NCBI RefSeq assembly: GCF_038397785.1
Contig: NZ_CP151642.1
Location: 558,001-622,000 of the forward strand
Direction: 5' to 3'
Source: Salinibacterium sp. TMP30
Lineage (GTDB): Bacteria > Actinomycetota > Actinomycetes > Actinomycetales > Microbacteriaceae
DNA length: 64,000 nucleotides
Shown one piece after another: positions 39,123 through 47,940 of the stretch; position 1 is the first letter of the stretch, and every line of letters starts with the position of its first letter. Position numbers and translations under genes: made by a program. The notes under the pieces are model-generated. The model did not search any database and was not told the origin of the DNA. It saw nothing but the letters and a program-made list of their open reading frames with translations.

Positions 39123-40973
39123 ATGAAAACCTCGCTAGTTAAGAGGAACAGCTTCTGGCTCGTTCTCTCGTTAGTCATGATGTTGGTCGCATCTATTGGT
39201 GCGTCCATCGTGCAAACCGGTGCCGGCTCTATCACCGTCAAGGACATGCGGTGGGAAACCTCGTCTGGCCAGATGATGAGTGCACTGCTCTTCAAGCCGG
39301 ACACGGCGACCGAAGAGAACAAGGTTCCTGCGATCGTGGTTAGCCACGGTTGGTGGAACAACCGTGAGATGCAAGATGCCAACTACGTCGAGCTTGCTCG
39401 TCGTGGCTACGTCGTTGTGTCGATCGACATGTACGGGCACGGCAACTCATCGCCGCTGCGTACCGACAATTTGGCTCTGGGCGGAACCGGAATGTACGAC
39501 GCGGTGAAGCTCGTCGCCGACTTCCCCTACGTGGACACCGACAAGATTGGTGTTAGCGGTCACTCAAACGGTGCTCGTGCAGCCAACTACTCGATGTTTA
39601 TCGACAACGCTGCTGACCAGCAGCTCATCTCGGCAGTGCTGCTCGTCGACAACGACCCTGTCTACACAGATGCTGAGAACGAGAACGCGTATTTCAACCT
39701 GTATGGTGCGCGCGATGTCGGACTTGTGGCTGACCAATACGACGAGTTCTTCTTCCGCAGCTACAGTGCAGAGGGTGCTGTTCTGACCCCGCCGCGCGAC
39801 TACATCGGCACTCCGAATGCTCAGTCGTTCCTCCACTTCGGGGCTGCACCGGATGAGATTTCTGACACCCGTGAGCCTGGGGAGTTCTACACCGACACCG
39901 TCGACGGCGAGCAGGCCTTGCGCGTGGTCTATACACCGGCAGAAACACACCCGTGGGGAACCATCTCGGCCACCACGGTAGGAAGCCAGATCGAGTTCTT
40001 TGAGGAAGCTTTCGGTGCACCAAACCCCATCGCAGCAGGCACACAGGTGTGGCAGGTTAAGGAAACCCTCACGCTCATCGGTCTGATCGGCTTTGGAATC
40101 TTCCTGCTCGCCTTTACCCGTGCAATGCTCACGACCCGCGCCTTTGCTGGTCTGCGCGCTCCGGCAGCGGTGGTTGTTCCCTCAACACGCAAGGGACTTG
40201 GTTGGTTCTGGGGCGGGTCGGTTGTGCTGGCGATCATCTCCGGTTGGAGCTGGTTGATCCTGGCGAACACGCCCTGGGTTGGCGCGATTGCGTTCAACAT
40301 CGTGCCGTTCTTCATGCCACAGGGCGCGGTATTCTTCGTAGCCTTCTGGGCCGCGATCAACGCTATCGCCGCGATCATCGTCATGACCGTCTCCTACCTG
40401 GTATTCGGACGCAAGAATGGTCTCGACCTTCGCGCATCCGGAGTGTTGCCGGGGTGGAAGAAGTTCTTCCACGGAATCGGACTCGGTGTTGTTGTCGTGG
40501 TTGCCGCATACGGTCTCGTATTCGTGCTCGACTACTTCTTCAAGACCGACTTCCGCTGGTGGGTTATCGCCGTCAAGGCCTTCACGCCTGACAAGGTGGG
40601 AATCGCGCTCATGTACCTGCCGCTGTTCGCGATCTACTTCATCGCGAACTCGGTTGCGGTCAACTCCTTCAACCGTTTCTCGGTTCGTGGCAAGGAGTGG
40701 ATCAACACGGCACTGCTCGCGTTCTTCAACGCTCTTGCACCGATCGTTTTGGTTGTCGTTCAGTACACGACGTTTTTCGTCACGGGCTACACGATCGATG
40801 GTTTCCCGGGCATCTTTAGCATCTGGCTGTTCCCGGTCATCCTGATTTTGGCCGTCACCGCAGTCATTTCGCGCAAGATTTACCGTGAGACGAACAACCC
40901 ATACATCGCCGGCTTCATCAACGCGGCGATCGTTACCCTCATTTCGGTAACAAACACGCTCACCGCAGCGTAA
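39123..40973 (+). CDS. Alpha/beta-hydrolase fused to a multi-pass membrane domain
   Basis: 616 aa. An N-terminal signal anchor (about residues 9-30) leads to an extracytoplasmic alpha/beta-hydrolase domain (about 40-310). This has the oxyanion region IVVSHGWWNNREM, the nucleophile elbow GVSGHSNGARAA, and a candidate catalytic His in ETHPWGTISA. From about 330 on there are some eight hydrophobic segments. The start is the ATG at 39123, after AAGGGG/TAGGGA. The hydrolase-plus-membrane architecture is unusual, and its substrate is unknown; lipid or cell-wall esters are possible. It follows glpK by 85 bp and ends before a strong hairpin. Confidence 0.8.
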   Translation: MKTSLVKRNSFWLVLSLVMMLVASIGASIVQTGAGSITVKDMRWETSSGQMMSALLFKPDTATEENKVPAIVVSHGWWNNREMQDANYVELARRGYVVVSIDMYGHGNSSPLRTDNLALGGTGMYDAVKLVADFPYVDTDKIGVSGHSNGARAANYSMFIDNAADQQLISAVLLVDNDPVYTDAENENAYFNLYGARDVGLVADQYDEFFFRSYSAEGAVLTPPRDYIGTPNAQSFLHFGAAPDEISDTREPGEFYTDTVDGEQALRVVYTPAETHPWGTISATTVGSQIEFFEEAFGAPNPIAAGTQVWQVKETLTLIGLIGFGIFLLAFTRAMLTTRAFAGLRAPAAVVVPSTRKGLGWFWGGSVVLAIISGWSWLILANTPWVGAIAFNIVPFFMPQGAVFFVAFWAAINAIAAIIVMTVSYLVFGRKNGLDLRASGVLPGWKKFFHGIGLGVVVVVAAYGLVFVLDYFFKTDFRWWVIAVKAFTPDKVGIALMYLPLFAIYFIANSVAVNSFNRFSVRGKEWINTALLAFFNALAPIVLVVVQYTTFFVTGYTIDGFPGIFSIWLFPVILILAVTAVISRKIYRETNNPYIAGFINAAIVTLISVTNTLTAA

Positions 40974-41006
40974 GTACACAGCCACCGATCCTGAATCGGT
41001 AGCAAC

Positions 41007-41044
41007 AACGGTGCCCCGGTCGATACCTCGACTGGGGCACCGTT
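41007..41044 (+). terminator. Strong 17-bp hairpin terminator after the hydrolase-membrane gene
   Basis: AACGGTGCCCCGGTCGA pairs with TCGACTGGGGCACCGTT over 17 bp with one G-T pair, around the loop TACC. A smaller hairpin ACCGAT/ATCGGT lies just before it at 40984-41000. There is no T-run, as is common for actinobacterial terminators. Confidence 0.85.
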
Positions 41045-41187
41045 GCGTGGGGGCAGCTCACACTCCGAATTAACCACAGAAGCGTGCCCGCCATCTGGCG
41101 GTCTCAGTCGTGAACATCAGGGAATAGCGGATGCGCGGCTGCGGTTTTGGCTAGGGACGCGATCGGCGTCACAGCGAAAGGGAACTC

Positions 41188-42228
41188 GTGAATCAGCAGG
41201 TTCAGTTTGGACTCGGCACATTTGGCGACGTCACGGTAGACGAGAATGGCGCGCCACTGAGTCAGGCCCAAGTTATCCGCAACGTTGTTGCCGAGGGCGT
41301 CTTGGCCGACGCGCTTGGCATCGACTACTTCGGTGTCGGCGAGCACCACCGTGATGACTTTGCGATTAGTGCGCCCGAAACGGTGTTGGCGGCGCTCGCG
41401 GTAGCGACGGAAAACATCAAATTGGGTTCGGCAGTCACTGTGCTGAGCTCCGATGACCCGGTGCGGGTCTACGAACGATTCGCGACCGTTGACGCGCTCT
41501 CAAACGGCCGTGCCGAGATCATCTTGGGGCGCGGATCGTTCACCGAATCATTCCCCCTCTTTGGCTATAACCTCGCGGACTACGAGACGCTCTTCTCCGA
41601 GAAGCTCGACCTCTTCGCTGAGCTCATCACGGAAGGGCCCATCACGTGGAAGGGCACGCTCAGGGCCCCCCTTAATAATCAAGACGTCTTTCCTCGCACC
41701 GAATCAGGCAAGCTCAACACCTGGATTGGCGTTGGCGGAAGCCCAGAGTCTGTCGTGCGTGCCGCACGCTACGGGATGCCGCTTGTTCTCGCCATCATCG
41801 GCGGCCAGCCGGAACGGTTCGCGCCCTATGCCGAACTCTTCCACCGCGCACTTGCCGAGCTTGGGCAGCCAGACCTGCCGATCGCCGTTCACTCGCCCGG
41901 CTACATCACCGACTCGGATGACGATGTTGTGGACGAACTCTGGCCCCACTACAGCGTGATGCGTGACCGCATCGGTCGCGAACGGGGGTGGCCGGCATCC
42001 ACTCTCGAAGAGTTCATGGGAGAGGTTCAGCACGGCTCCCTGTATGCGGGATCGCCGGAAACCGTAGCGCAGAAGATGGCTAAGACCATCTCTGCGCTCG
42101 GGATCCAACGATTCGACATGAAGTACAGCGCTGGCACTTTGCCTCACGAGCAAATGATGCGCAGCATTGAGTTATACGGAACCCAGGTGATTCCTCGTGT
42201 GCGAGAACTTTTAGCTGACGCTTCCTAA
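41188..42228 (+). CDS. LLM-class flavin-dependent oxidoreductase
   Basis: 346 aa, bacterial luciferase-like TIM barrel. The N-terminal FGLGTFGD, YFGVGEHHRDDFAISAPETVLAALA and VYERFATVDALSNGRAEIILGRGSF are the group blocks that bind reduced FMN or F420. GVGGSPESVVRAARYGMPL is the following phosphate-binding region. The start is GTG at 41188, with AAAGGGAA upstream. It probably monooxygenates or desaturates a small molecule; the substrate is unknown. Its stop overlaps the stop of the convergent lipoprotein gene by four bases. Confidence 0.9.
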   Translation: MNQQVQFGLGTFGDVTVDENGAPLSQAQVIRNVVAEGVLADALGIDYFGVGEHHRDDFAISAPETVLAALAVATENIKLGSAVTVLSSDDPVRVYERFATVDALSNGRAEIILGRGSFTESFPLFGYNLADYETLFSEKLDLFAELITEGPITWKGTLRAPLNNQDVFPRTESGKLNTWIGVGGSPESVVRAARYGMPLVLAIIGGQPERFAPYAELFHRALAELGQPDLPIAVHSPGYITDSDDDVVDELWPHYSVMRDRIGRERGWPASTLEEFMGEVQHGSLYAGSPETVAQKMAKTISALGIQRFDMKYSAGTLPHEQMMRSIELYGTQVIPRVRELLADAS

Positions 42229-43175
42229 TCGGCCTTCGGAGCTTCGGGAATCTCGGATTCCGGGGCAGCATTGGCATTGGCATTGGCATTGGCATTGGCA
42301 TTGGCGCGGCTACGACGCGAGCGGCGCTTCGATCGCACAATGAGCAAGATGATGCCGGCGATGATTGCGGCAAAGACGAGCCACGGAAGAAGCACTCCGA
42401 TGGTGACGAGTAGTCCGGCGAAGAAGGCGACGAAACTGTTCCACCCGGTGATGATGCCGGCGAAGAAATCGTCAGGCTCAACACTGGGAGCGTCGGCAAC
42501 CGACACGAGGGTGAGGGTGAGTGTCGACATCGCTACTTGATCATCGAAGTATCGCTTCTGTGATTTCAGGCTTTCGAGTTCACCTTGGCGACTGGAAATC
42601 GCCGTTTCCAGCTGGATAAGGGTGTCGGTGTCCTCCGCCGTGCTCAGCAGTGCCAGCAAACGTTCGACGGAAGCATCGAGTGCGGTAATTCGTGCCTCAA
42701 GGTCACGGGATTCCATGGTGACGTCGACCGAGTTGGTGGAGACTTCCTGCAGAGTTCCGAGCTTCTTGAACTTGTCGAGCGTGGCGGTGAGCTCAGAGGC
42801 GGGTATCCGCAGAGTCAAGGTTGCGCTTCCTCGTTCTCCGTCACGGGGCGCGTATTCGCTACGTCCGTCTACGCGGCCCCCAACGGACTCAGTGATTCGA
42901 ATCGCTTGGGCACTCGCGTCATCCGGACTCTTCACTGTCACCGACATGTAGCCGGTTGTTATGACGTCACGACTCGTGTCGGCAATGGTGGCGTCGTCGT
43001 AGGCTATTCCGCCTTCGGCAACGCTGTCGGCCGCACCCGAACGCCCGTCCGCTGATCCCTCGACTAGGTACTCTTGCGTATCGCCCGGTGCCATCTCAGT
43101 AACCCCCGCCGAGCATCCCGAGAGTGTCAGGGCCGATAGTGCCAGTGCGGTCGTTATGAATAGTGTGCGCCTCAT
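42225..43175 (-). CDS. DUF4349 membrane-anchored lipoprotein
   Basis: 316 aa. The signal peptide ends in the lipobox TLSGCSAG. An extracytoplasmic DUF4349 domain (about 70-230) follows, with RDVITTGYMSVTV, VGGRVDGRSEYAP, TLTLRIPASELTATLDKF and a coiled-coil stretch LEARITALDASVERLLALL. A transmembrane segment (about 245-280), basic residues and an Asn-Ala repeat tail complete it. The function is unknown; the family is thought to be envelope-associated. The start at 43175 is supported by the signal peptide and by TACGGT 6 nt upstream. Confidence 0.9.
   Translation of the reverse strand: MRRTLFITTALALSALTLSGCSAGVTEMAPGDTQEYLVEGSADGRSGAADSVAEGGIAYDDATIADTSRDVITTGYMSVTVKSPDDASAQAIRITESVGGRVDGRSEYAPRDGERGSATLTLRIPASELTATLDKFKKLGTLQEVSTNSVDVTMESRDLEARITALDASVERLLALLSTAEDTDTLIQLETAISSRQGELESLKSQKRYFDDQVAMSTLTLTLVSVADAPSVEPDDFFAGIITGWNSFVAFFAGLLVTIGVLLPWLVFAAIIAGIILLIVRSKRRSRRSRANANANANANANAAPESEIPEAPKAD
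42268..42303. repeat. Hexanucleotide tandem repeat (GCATTG)6 in the DUF4349 gene
   Basis: Six perfect copies of GCATTG. On the coding strand they read CAATGC, giving six Asn-Ala pairs in the cytoplasmic C-terminal tail. Copy-number change keeps the frame. Confidence 0.97.
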
Positions 43176-43181
43176 GGTTTC

Positions 43182-43187
43182 ACCGTA
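43182..43187 (-). promoter_or_regulatory. Predicted -10 box of leaderless DUF4349 lipoprotein promoter
   Basis: TACGGT on the minus strand, six bases (GAAACC) before the ATG at 43175. Confidence 0.5.
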
Positions 43188-43384
43188 GGGCCGCACGACC
43201 CCTAAAAACTACCCAACGTTTCTGACTTTTTGATCGTCACTCGCGTCTGCACCTTGATGTCATCTGGGAGAAAGCTTGGCCTTATGCGGAAACTGAGGGC
43301 ACTGTCGGCCTTCATGCGTATCGTGAGACTGTGCTCCACGATGGGGCATCGCAAGACGCGGATTACCAACTATCTGGAGGAATC

Positions 43385-43597
43385 ATGGGCTTCATTGATA
43401 ACGCAAAGGATACCGGCGAAGCAACCGCCAAGAAGGTTGGCGAATTTGTTGACGACACAAAGGAGCGCGTAAGCGACGCAGCCGATAAAGCCCAAGCAGA
43501 CGCTGAGGTGTCGAAGGCTGAAGCCGATCTTGAGCGCGCGAAAGCTGAGCGCGAAGCCACTGAGGCTAAGAATGAATACAAAGAAGACCTGCGCTAA
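43385..43597 (+). CDS. Small hydrophilic helical protein (CsbD/LEA-like)
   Basis: 70 aa. MGFIDNAKDTGEATAKKVGE then alternating Ala, Lys, Glu and Asp, with no hydrophobic core and strong heptad/11-mer helical periodicity. It resembles CsbD-like or LEA-like stress proteins only in composition, so no function is assigned. The start is the ATG at 43385, fixed by GGAGG just upstream. It stands alone between an envelope lipoprotein and a hydrolase gene. The 209-bp upstream region holds no clear sigma-70 box, which leaves room for an alternative sigma factor. Confidence 0.75.
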   Translation: MGFIDNAKDTGEATAKKVGEFVDDTKERVSDAADKAQADAEVSKAEADLERAKAEREATEAKNEYKEDLR

Positions 43598-43648
43598 TTA
43601 GTTTCCTTCGTCCGGTATCCCGGCACCTGCGACTGGGATACTAGACGC

Positions 43649-44473
43649 ATGGGCATTTGGCGCAGCATTCGGCGAAGACTACTTCCGTCGTTGGCTCCGA
43701 AACTCAATATCGCCGCAGATGAAGGCGAAGGCCCGGTAATAGTCTTCCTTCACGGGATTGCCTCGTCTGCGGCGACCTTTGCGGGAGTCATTCCCCAATT
43801 GTCAGACCACTATCGCTGTATTTCTTTTGACCTTCTCGGTTTTGGTGAGTCTCCGAGTCCCCCAGAATCGAACTTCACCATTGAAGATCACGTGGCGGCG
43901 ATCAATTCCACGATTCATTCGCTGAAGCTGGACGCTCCTTTCATCCTGGTGGGCCATTCGTTGGGGAGCCTGCTTGCAGCCCGATTTGCCGCTATGCATC
44001 CCAGCAGAGTGAGCCGCTTGATGATGGTGAGCCCACCGATCTACGTTCCCCCGGAGCAAATTGGCGACCCGCTTGTTCGGGCTCGAGTAGGTGCCTACCT
44101 GCGCGCCTACGAGTTTTTGCGCACGAACAAGGAATTCACGATGGCAACCGTCGACAGGCTGCGGCGGCTATTTCAGCTCGACGACATTCTTGATGTTTCG
44201 GAGGGCAATTGGCGCGCGTTCGTTTTGAGTCTGCAGAACTGCATCGAATCTCAGACGACGGTGAGCGACATTGCCGCGGTCAGAGTTCCCATCGATGTCA
44301 TTTACGGTTCTTTGGATCAGTTCATAGCACCCGGAACGATGCGAATTATTGAACAAATGCGTCACATCACGATGCACCGGGTTGAGGCCAACGATCACCT
44401 CGTTCGCCGGAGACTTGCAAGCAAAATCGTTGAGGTAATTGCGGCCGGCCGCAAGGTTTCTGGCAAAAACTAA
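43649..44473 (+). CDS. Alpha/beta-fold hydrolase
   Basis: 274 aa. VIVFLHGIASSAATFAGVIP carries the HG oxyanion motif, ILVGHSLGSLLAARFAAMHP the nucleophile Ser, VIYGSLDQFIAP the Asp loop, and ANDHLVRRR the final His, so the full triad is visible. It lacks a signal peptide but begins with a basic, amphipathic stretch. The likely class is esterase or C-C hydrolase; substrate unknown. The gene follows the small helical protein by 51 bp and may have its own promoter. Confidence 0.88.
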   Translation: MGIWRSIRRRLLPSLAPKLNIAADEGEGPVIVFLHGIASSAATFAGVIPQLSDHYRCISFDLLGFGESPSPPESNFTIEDHVAAINSTIHSLKLDAPFILVGHSLGSLLAARFAAMHPSRVSRLMMVSPPIYVPPEQIGDPLVRARVGAYLRAYEFLRTNKEFTMATVDRLRRLFQLDDILDVSEGNWRAFVLSLQNCIESQTTVSDIAAVRVPIDVIYGSLDQFIAPGTMRIIEQMRHITMHRVEANDHLVRRRLASKIVEVIAAGRKVSGKN

Positions 44474-44831
44474 GGGCTCGGAATAGCCTTCCACAATCGT
44501 GGTCGAAGCCACCATGACCAAACTGGATGAGCCTGGCCATCCCGCTGCACGCAGCAGGTACCCGTGGCGTTGTCGCCCTTGATTCGGAAATTCAGGAAAA
44601 TGGTCGAGTAGTCAGTGTTGAAGCAACGTCAGTCGAGGGCCCGCTTCGAGTGAATGCGGCGTTGAGGGGAGCGGCAGACGGCCGTGCATCCGCTTGTGCG
44701 GGACTCTCTCGGCCTCGGCCTCGTGCTTGTGATCAGCCCCGACCCCCGGTTTCTTTCAGTGTGGGCTTCTCATAAGGAATGGCGTTTTTCCTGAGTTTCA
44801 CGAGGCAGGCATCCGACCCACAGTGGTGCGG
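44474..44831. other. Intergenic stretch of about 360 bp with no confident gene
   Basis: Between the hydrolase and the M50-like gene. Short frames exist: a plus-strand frame from 44527, and another ending LVLVISPDPRFLSVWASHKE near 44770 in a different frame. They look like pieces of one former protein reading in two frames rather than a working gene, but no family could be named. No RNA gene or clear terminator was recognised. Confidence 0.4.
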
Positions 44832-45539
44832 CTAGTAGCTCTCAAGCACCGTCGTCACTGCCCACACGACGCTCGCACCGATGAGGGCGGCGAAGAGCAA
44901 CAACCAAACGACAGACGGGATGCCGGTGCGCGTGAAAAGCAGGTAGGCATCGGAGGTGCTCAGTTGGTCGCGACGACGGGTGTGCACACCGATCACGGTC
45001 GCGAGGCCGCGCACGCTACCAACGAGAAGGGCGATCGCGATGACCAGAAGCACGTAGCTCTGCTGTTCGGGGGTCGCCCATACCCAGAGGGCTGCGCTCG
45101 CTGCTGCCGAAACTGCGACCACCAGAAAGCCGAACAGGTTGCGGATAACGAGCAGAGTCAGGATAAGGATGATGCCGCCCACGAACAGGGCCAGCGCCGT
45201 GTACCCCTGCGTGACGCACCACAACTGGATGGCACCCACGATTGCCGGAGCGGGATAGCCGAGCGATCCGCTGATCGCAGACCCGAGTGCACCGCGCCCG
45301 CTGCTCACCGCTTCTCCCGAATGGTTCATGCGAATCTTCATGCCGTGCACAAAACGGCCGGTCAGAATGGCACCCACCGCGTGACCCAGTTCATGCACAA
45401 GCGTCGTGAAAAGCCCGAACCACTTCCAGATCGGCTGCGGAATGCTGAGCACGGCTGCGGTGGCTGCGATCACGATCAGCACAGTCGGAGAGATCTCGAC
45501 CGGCGTTGTGCGGGCAAGGGAGTCGAGAAAGTCAGCCAT
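44832..45539 (-). CDS. M50-like membrane metallopeptidase
   Basis: 235 aa. HELGH at residues 49-53 lies in a membrane segment, followed by several more segments and the GYPAPAIVGAIQLW block. This fits the M50B-like family of bacterial membrane zinc peptidases. The usual distal Asp motif (NxxPxxxLDG) is not evident, so proteolytic activity is not certain. The start is the ATG at 45539, with GAGAG upstream. It is divergent from the aldo/keto reductase gene across a 61-bp gap with an inverted repeat. Confidence 0.8.
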   Translation of the reverse strand: MADFLDSLARTTPVEISPTVLIVIAATAAVLSIPQPIWKWFGLFTTLVHELGHAVGAILTGRFVHGMKIRMNHSGEAVSSGRGALGSAISGSLGYPAPAIVGAIQLWCVTQGYTALALFVGGIILILTLLVIRNLFGFLVVAVSAAASAALWVWATPEQQSYVLLVIAIALLVGSVRGLATVIGVHTRRRDQLSTSDAYLLFTRTGIPSVVWLLLFAALIGASVVWAVTTVLESY

Positions 45540-45568
45540 GCCCAAATTCTCTCACCTGCATTCGCGAT

Positions 45569-45591
45569 CTACCCCCTCGTTGAGGGCGTAG
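45569..45591. promoter_or_regulatory. Imperfect inverted repeat in the peptidase/aldo-keto reductase divergent promoter
   Basis: CTACCCCCTC and GAGGGCGTAG flank GTT, with one mismatch. It overlaps the TAGCGT -10 box predicted for the reductase gene and could be an operator. Confidence 0.4.
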
Positions 45592-45594
45592 CGT
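45589..45594 (+). promoter_or_regulatory. Predicted -10 box of leaderless aldo/keto reductase promoter
   Basis: TAGCGT, six bases (GATCTC), then the ATG at 45601. No ribosome site is present. Confidence 0.5.
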
Positions 45595-45600
45595 GATCTC

Positions 45601-46599
45601 ATGGATATTCGCACTCTCGGCCGCACAGGTCGCTCCGTTTCAGCAATCGGTCTGGGAACCTGGCAGCTTGGTGCCGACTGGGGTGATGTGAGCGAAGCGG
45701 ATGCCCGCGGAGTGCTCGACGCAGCAGTTGACGGGGGAGTCACTTTCTTCGACACCGCCGATGTCTACGGCGACGGCCGCAGCGAATCACTTATCGGCCG
45801 CTACCTCGCCGATCGCCCAGAACTCGACATCACTGTTGCTACCAAGATGGGTCGTCGCGAAGCGCAAGTCGCTGCCAACTTCACCCTCACCAAATTCCGT
45901 GAATGGACCGACCGATCACGTCGTAACCTCGGCACCGACACCCTTGACCTCGTGCAACTGCACTGTCCTCCGACTGTTGTTCTCAGCATGGATCGGGTTT
46001 TTGACGACCTCGACGCTCTCGTCGCTGAGGGCGCAATCGCCGCCTACGGTGTGAGCGTTGAGACCGTGGATGAGGCACTCGCCGCCATCGCCCGCCCCAG
46101 TGTAGCCAGCGTGCAGATCATCCTCAACGCGTTCCGACTGAAGCCCTTGGATGCTGTGCTGCCGGCAGCACTCGATGCCGGCGTCGGAATCATTGCCCGC
46201 GTGCCCCTCGCCTCGGGTCTCCTCAGTGGCAAGTACACCGTAGACACCACGTTTGCGGAGAACGACCACCGCACGTATAACCGCGGCGGAGAGGCTTTCG
46301 ATGTGGGGGAAACTTTCTCGGGCGTCGACTTTGAGATTGGTATTGCTGCAGCCCAAGAGTTCGCGGCCCTCCTCGCGGGTGAGCCAGCCGTCGCCGACTT
46401 CTCCACCCCGCAGGTTGCTCTCGCATGGGTTGCTCAGCAGCCCGGCGTGAGCTCGGTCATCCCAGGTGCACGCAACATTTCGCAAGCACACTCCAACGCT
46501 GGTGCAGGGGATGTTCCCGCGTTGAGTGCGGGCTTCATGGCTGGCGTGTGTGACATTTACGACCACCACTTCCGTGCCGCCGTGCATCCGCGCTGGTAG
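45601..46599 (+). CDS. Aldo/keto reductase
   Basis: 332 aa. NADPH-dependent TIM-barrel reductase. The catalytic set is visible: Asp and Tyr in FFDTADVYGDGRSE, Lys in VATKMGRR, His in VQLHCPP. The C-terminal block STPQVALAWVAQQPGVSSVIPGARN is the NADP-phosphate region. The sequence is closest to the general stress / YhdN-like subgroup by pattern. The substrate is unknown. Convergent with the MFS gene 15 bp away. Confidence 0.93.
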   Translation: MDIRTLGRTGRSVSAIGLGTWQLGADWGDVSEADARGVLDAAVDGGVTFFDTADVYGDGRSESLIGRYLADRPELDITVATKMGRREAQVAANFTLTKFREWTDRSRRNLGTDTLDLVQLHCPPTVVLSMDRVFDDLDALVAEGAIAAYGVSVETVDEALAAIARPSVASVQIILNAFRLKPLDAVLPAALDAGVGIIARVPLASGLLSGKYTVDTTFAENDHRTYNRGGEAFDVGETFSGVDFEIGIAAAQEFAALLAGEPAVADFSTPQVALAWVAQQPGVSSVIPGARNISQAHSNAGAGDVPALSAGFMAGVCDIYDHHFRAAVHPRW

Positions 46600-46614
46600 A
46601 GCCGTAAGCGCGAA

Positions 46615-47823
46615 CTACATGCGTAGCGTGCTGATGGGTTCCGTGTCGGGGATGGGGCTCGCGTCTTTGCCGCGCAGGTCGGGGTGCCAGCCGCGTAGCA
46701 GTGTCGGCACGATCGCGCCGAGAGCGGCAATCACTGTGGCGGCCCAGAATCCACCGATGGGCCCGTTGGCGTCAATGAGGAACCCGGCGACCGCGCTGCC
46801 GAGGGCGGCCCCGATGAGCTGCCCGGTGCCGACCCATCCATAGGCCTCCGCTGTATCGCTGAACTTCACACTTGCTGAGACGATCGCAAAAATTACGGCG
46901 AATGCTGGGGCGATGCCGATGCCGGCGATCAACAGCATGATGGCCAGCCACCAGAAGTTGAGGCTGAACATTGCCAGGGCCATGCCGACGAACACGATGA
47001 ACATGCGGCGGGCGAGTGCCCACGGGCCAATGGGTAGATGGCCAAGGAGCAAGCCGCCAACGAGTGAACCGATTGCCCAAATTCCGAGCACAAAACCGGC
47101 CTGTGGGCCGTCATGACCGAACACCGACACTACGGATGCCTCAACCGCTGCGGCGGCGCCCACCAACAGGAAGCCAGTGATTGTTGCCAACATCACGGGC
47201 GGACGACGCAGAACTGTACCGAAGGACCGCTTGCTGCGCGGGATGCGCACCTGCCCGACTTCGGGGCTTGCGATGAACCACGCTCCACCACCAAGGAGGA
47301 AGGTGCCGGCAACCAGGATTGCCGTCGTCGTCGAGATTTGGACGGCGAGGAAGGTCGCGGCCACCGGGCCGGCGACCCAAATGATTTCTTGGGCCGATGC
47401 ATCTAGGGAGAAGAGTGGGGTGAGTTGCTTCGAGTTCACCATCTTCGGGTAGATGGTACGAACTGCAGGCTGCACGGGCGGGTTGCTGAGCCCGGCGATG
47501 AGGCCGACGACCATGAACATACCGACGCTGAGGGGCGCGAGCGCAATGGTGAAAATCGCGGCTGCCGACACGATGAGGGTGAGGATGAGCACTTTGCGCA
47601 TTCCCCAGACGCCCATCCAGCGGCTCGTGAGGGGGCCGGCGACGCCTTGGCCCACGCTTGTTGTTGCGAGCACAAGGCCGGCAGCGCCGTATGAATTGTG
47701 GATCTGTTCGACGTGAAGGAGGATCGCCAGGGAGAGCATGCCGCCGGGAAGGCGTGCGGTGAGTTGCGCGCCGATAATTCTGGCGATGCCCGGAGTTTTC
47801 AACAGGTCGATGTATGCGTTCAC
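46615..47823 (-). CDS. MFS transporter, 12-helix type
   Basis: 402 aa with about 12 hydrophobic segments. GGMLSLAILLHVEQIHNSYGAAG lies in the first half, SRWMGVWGMRKVLILTL is the motif-A-like loop between helices 2 and 3, and PVQPAVRTIYPKMVN is typical of a group of actinobacterial MFS exporters. The substrate is not predictable. The start is GTG at 47823. The gene is divergent from nrdA across the DnaA-box and NrdR-box region. Confidence 0.88.
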   Translation of the reverse strand: MNAYIDLLKTPGIARIIGAQLTARLPGGMLSLAILLHVEQIHNSYGAAGLVLATTSVGQGVAGPLTSRWMGVWGMRKVLILTLIVSAAAIFTIALAPLSVGMFMVVGLIAGLSNPPVQPAVRTIYPKMVNSKQLTPLFSLDASAQEIIWVAGPVAATFLAVQISTTTAILVAGTFLLGGGAWFIASPEVGQVRIPRSKRSFGTVLRRPPVMLATITGFLLVGAAAAVEASVVSVFGHDGPQAGFVLGIWAIGSLVGGLLLGHLPIGPWALARRMFIVFVGMALAMFSLNFWWLAIMLLIAGIGIAPAFAVIFAIVSASVKFSDTAEAYGWVGTGQLIGAALGSAVAGFLIDANGPIGGFWAATVIAALGAIVPTLLRGWHPDLRGKDASPIPDTEPISTLRM

Positions 47824-47883
47824 AAGAACTCAAGCTTAGCGGCCAGGGAGGCGTGAATTGCCGGGCTTTTTGAGTGTCAGAGG

Positions 47884-47934
47884 TTATCCATAGGCTGTGG
47901 AAAAGTCCGCGAAGTTATACACACCTGTGGATGA
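47884..47934. promoter_or_regulatory. Cluster of four DnaA-box-like sequences upstream of nrdA
   Basis: TTATCCATA (47884), TGTGGAAAA (47896, reverse TTTTCCACA), TTATACACA (47915) and TGTGGATGA (47926, reverse TCATCCACA). Two match the TTWTNCACA consensus fully and the other two differ at one base, all within 51 bp in alternating orientation. The position upstream of a ribonucleotide reductase promoter fits DnaA control of dNTP supply, as known for E. coli nrdAB. Confidence 0.65.
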
Positions 47935-47940
47935 CACGCC

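Noticed and set aside
44527-44775. 82-codon plus-strand frame in the gap before the M50-like gene
   Set aside because: No ribosome site or recognisable motif; composition drifts to Arg/Pro. Kept only as a possible gene remnant.
47884-47934. DnaA-box cluster considered as the replication origin
   Set aside because: No dnaA, dnaN, gyrase or parAB genes and no AT-rich unwinding element are nearby; promoter control of nrdA is more likely.
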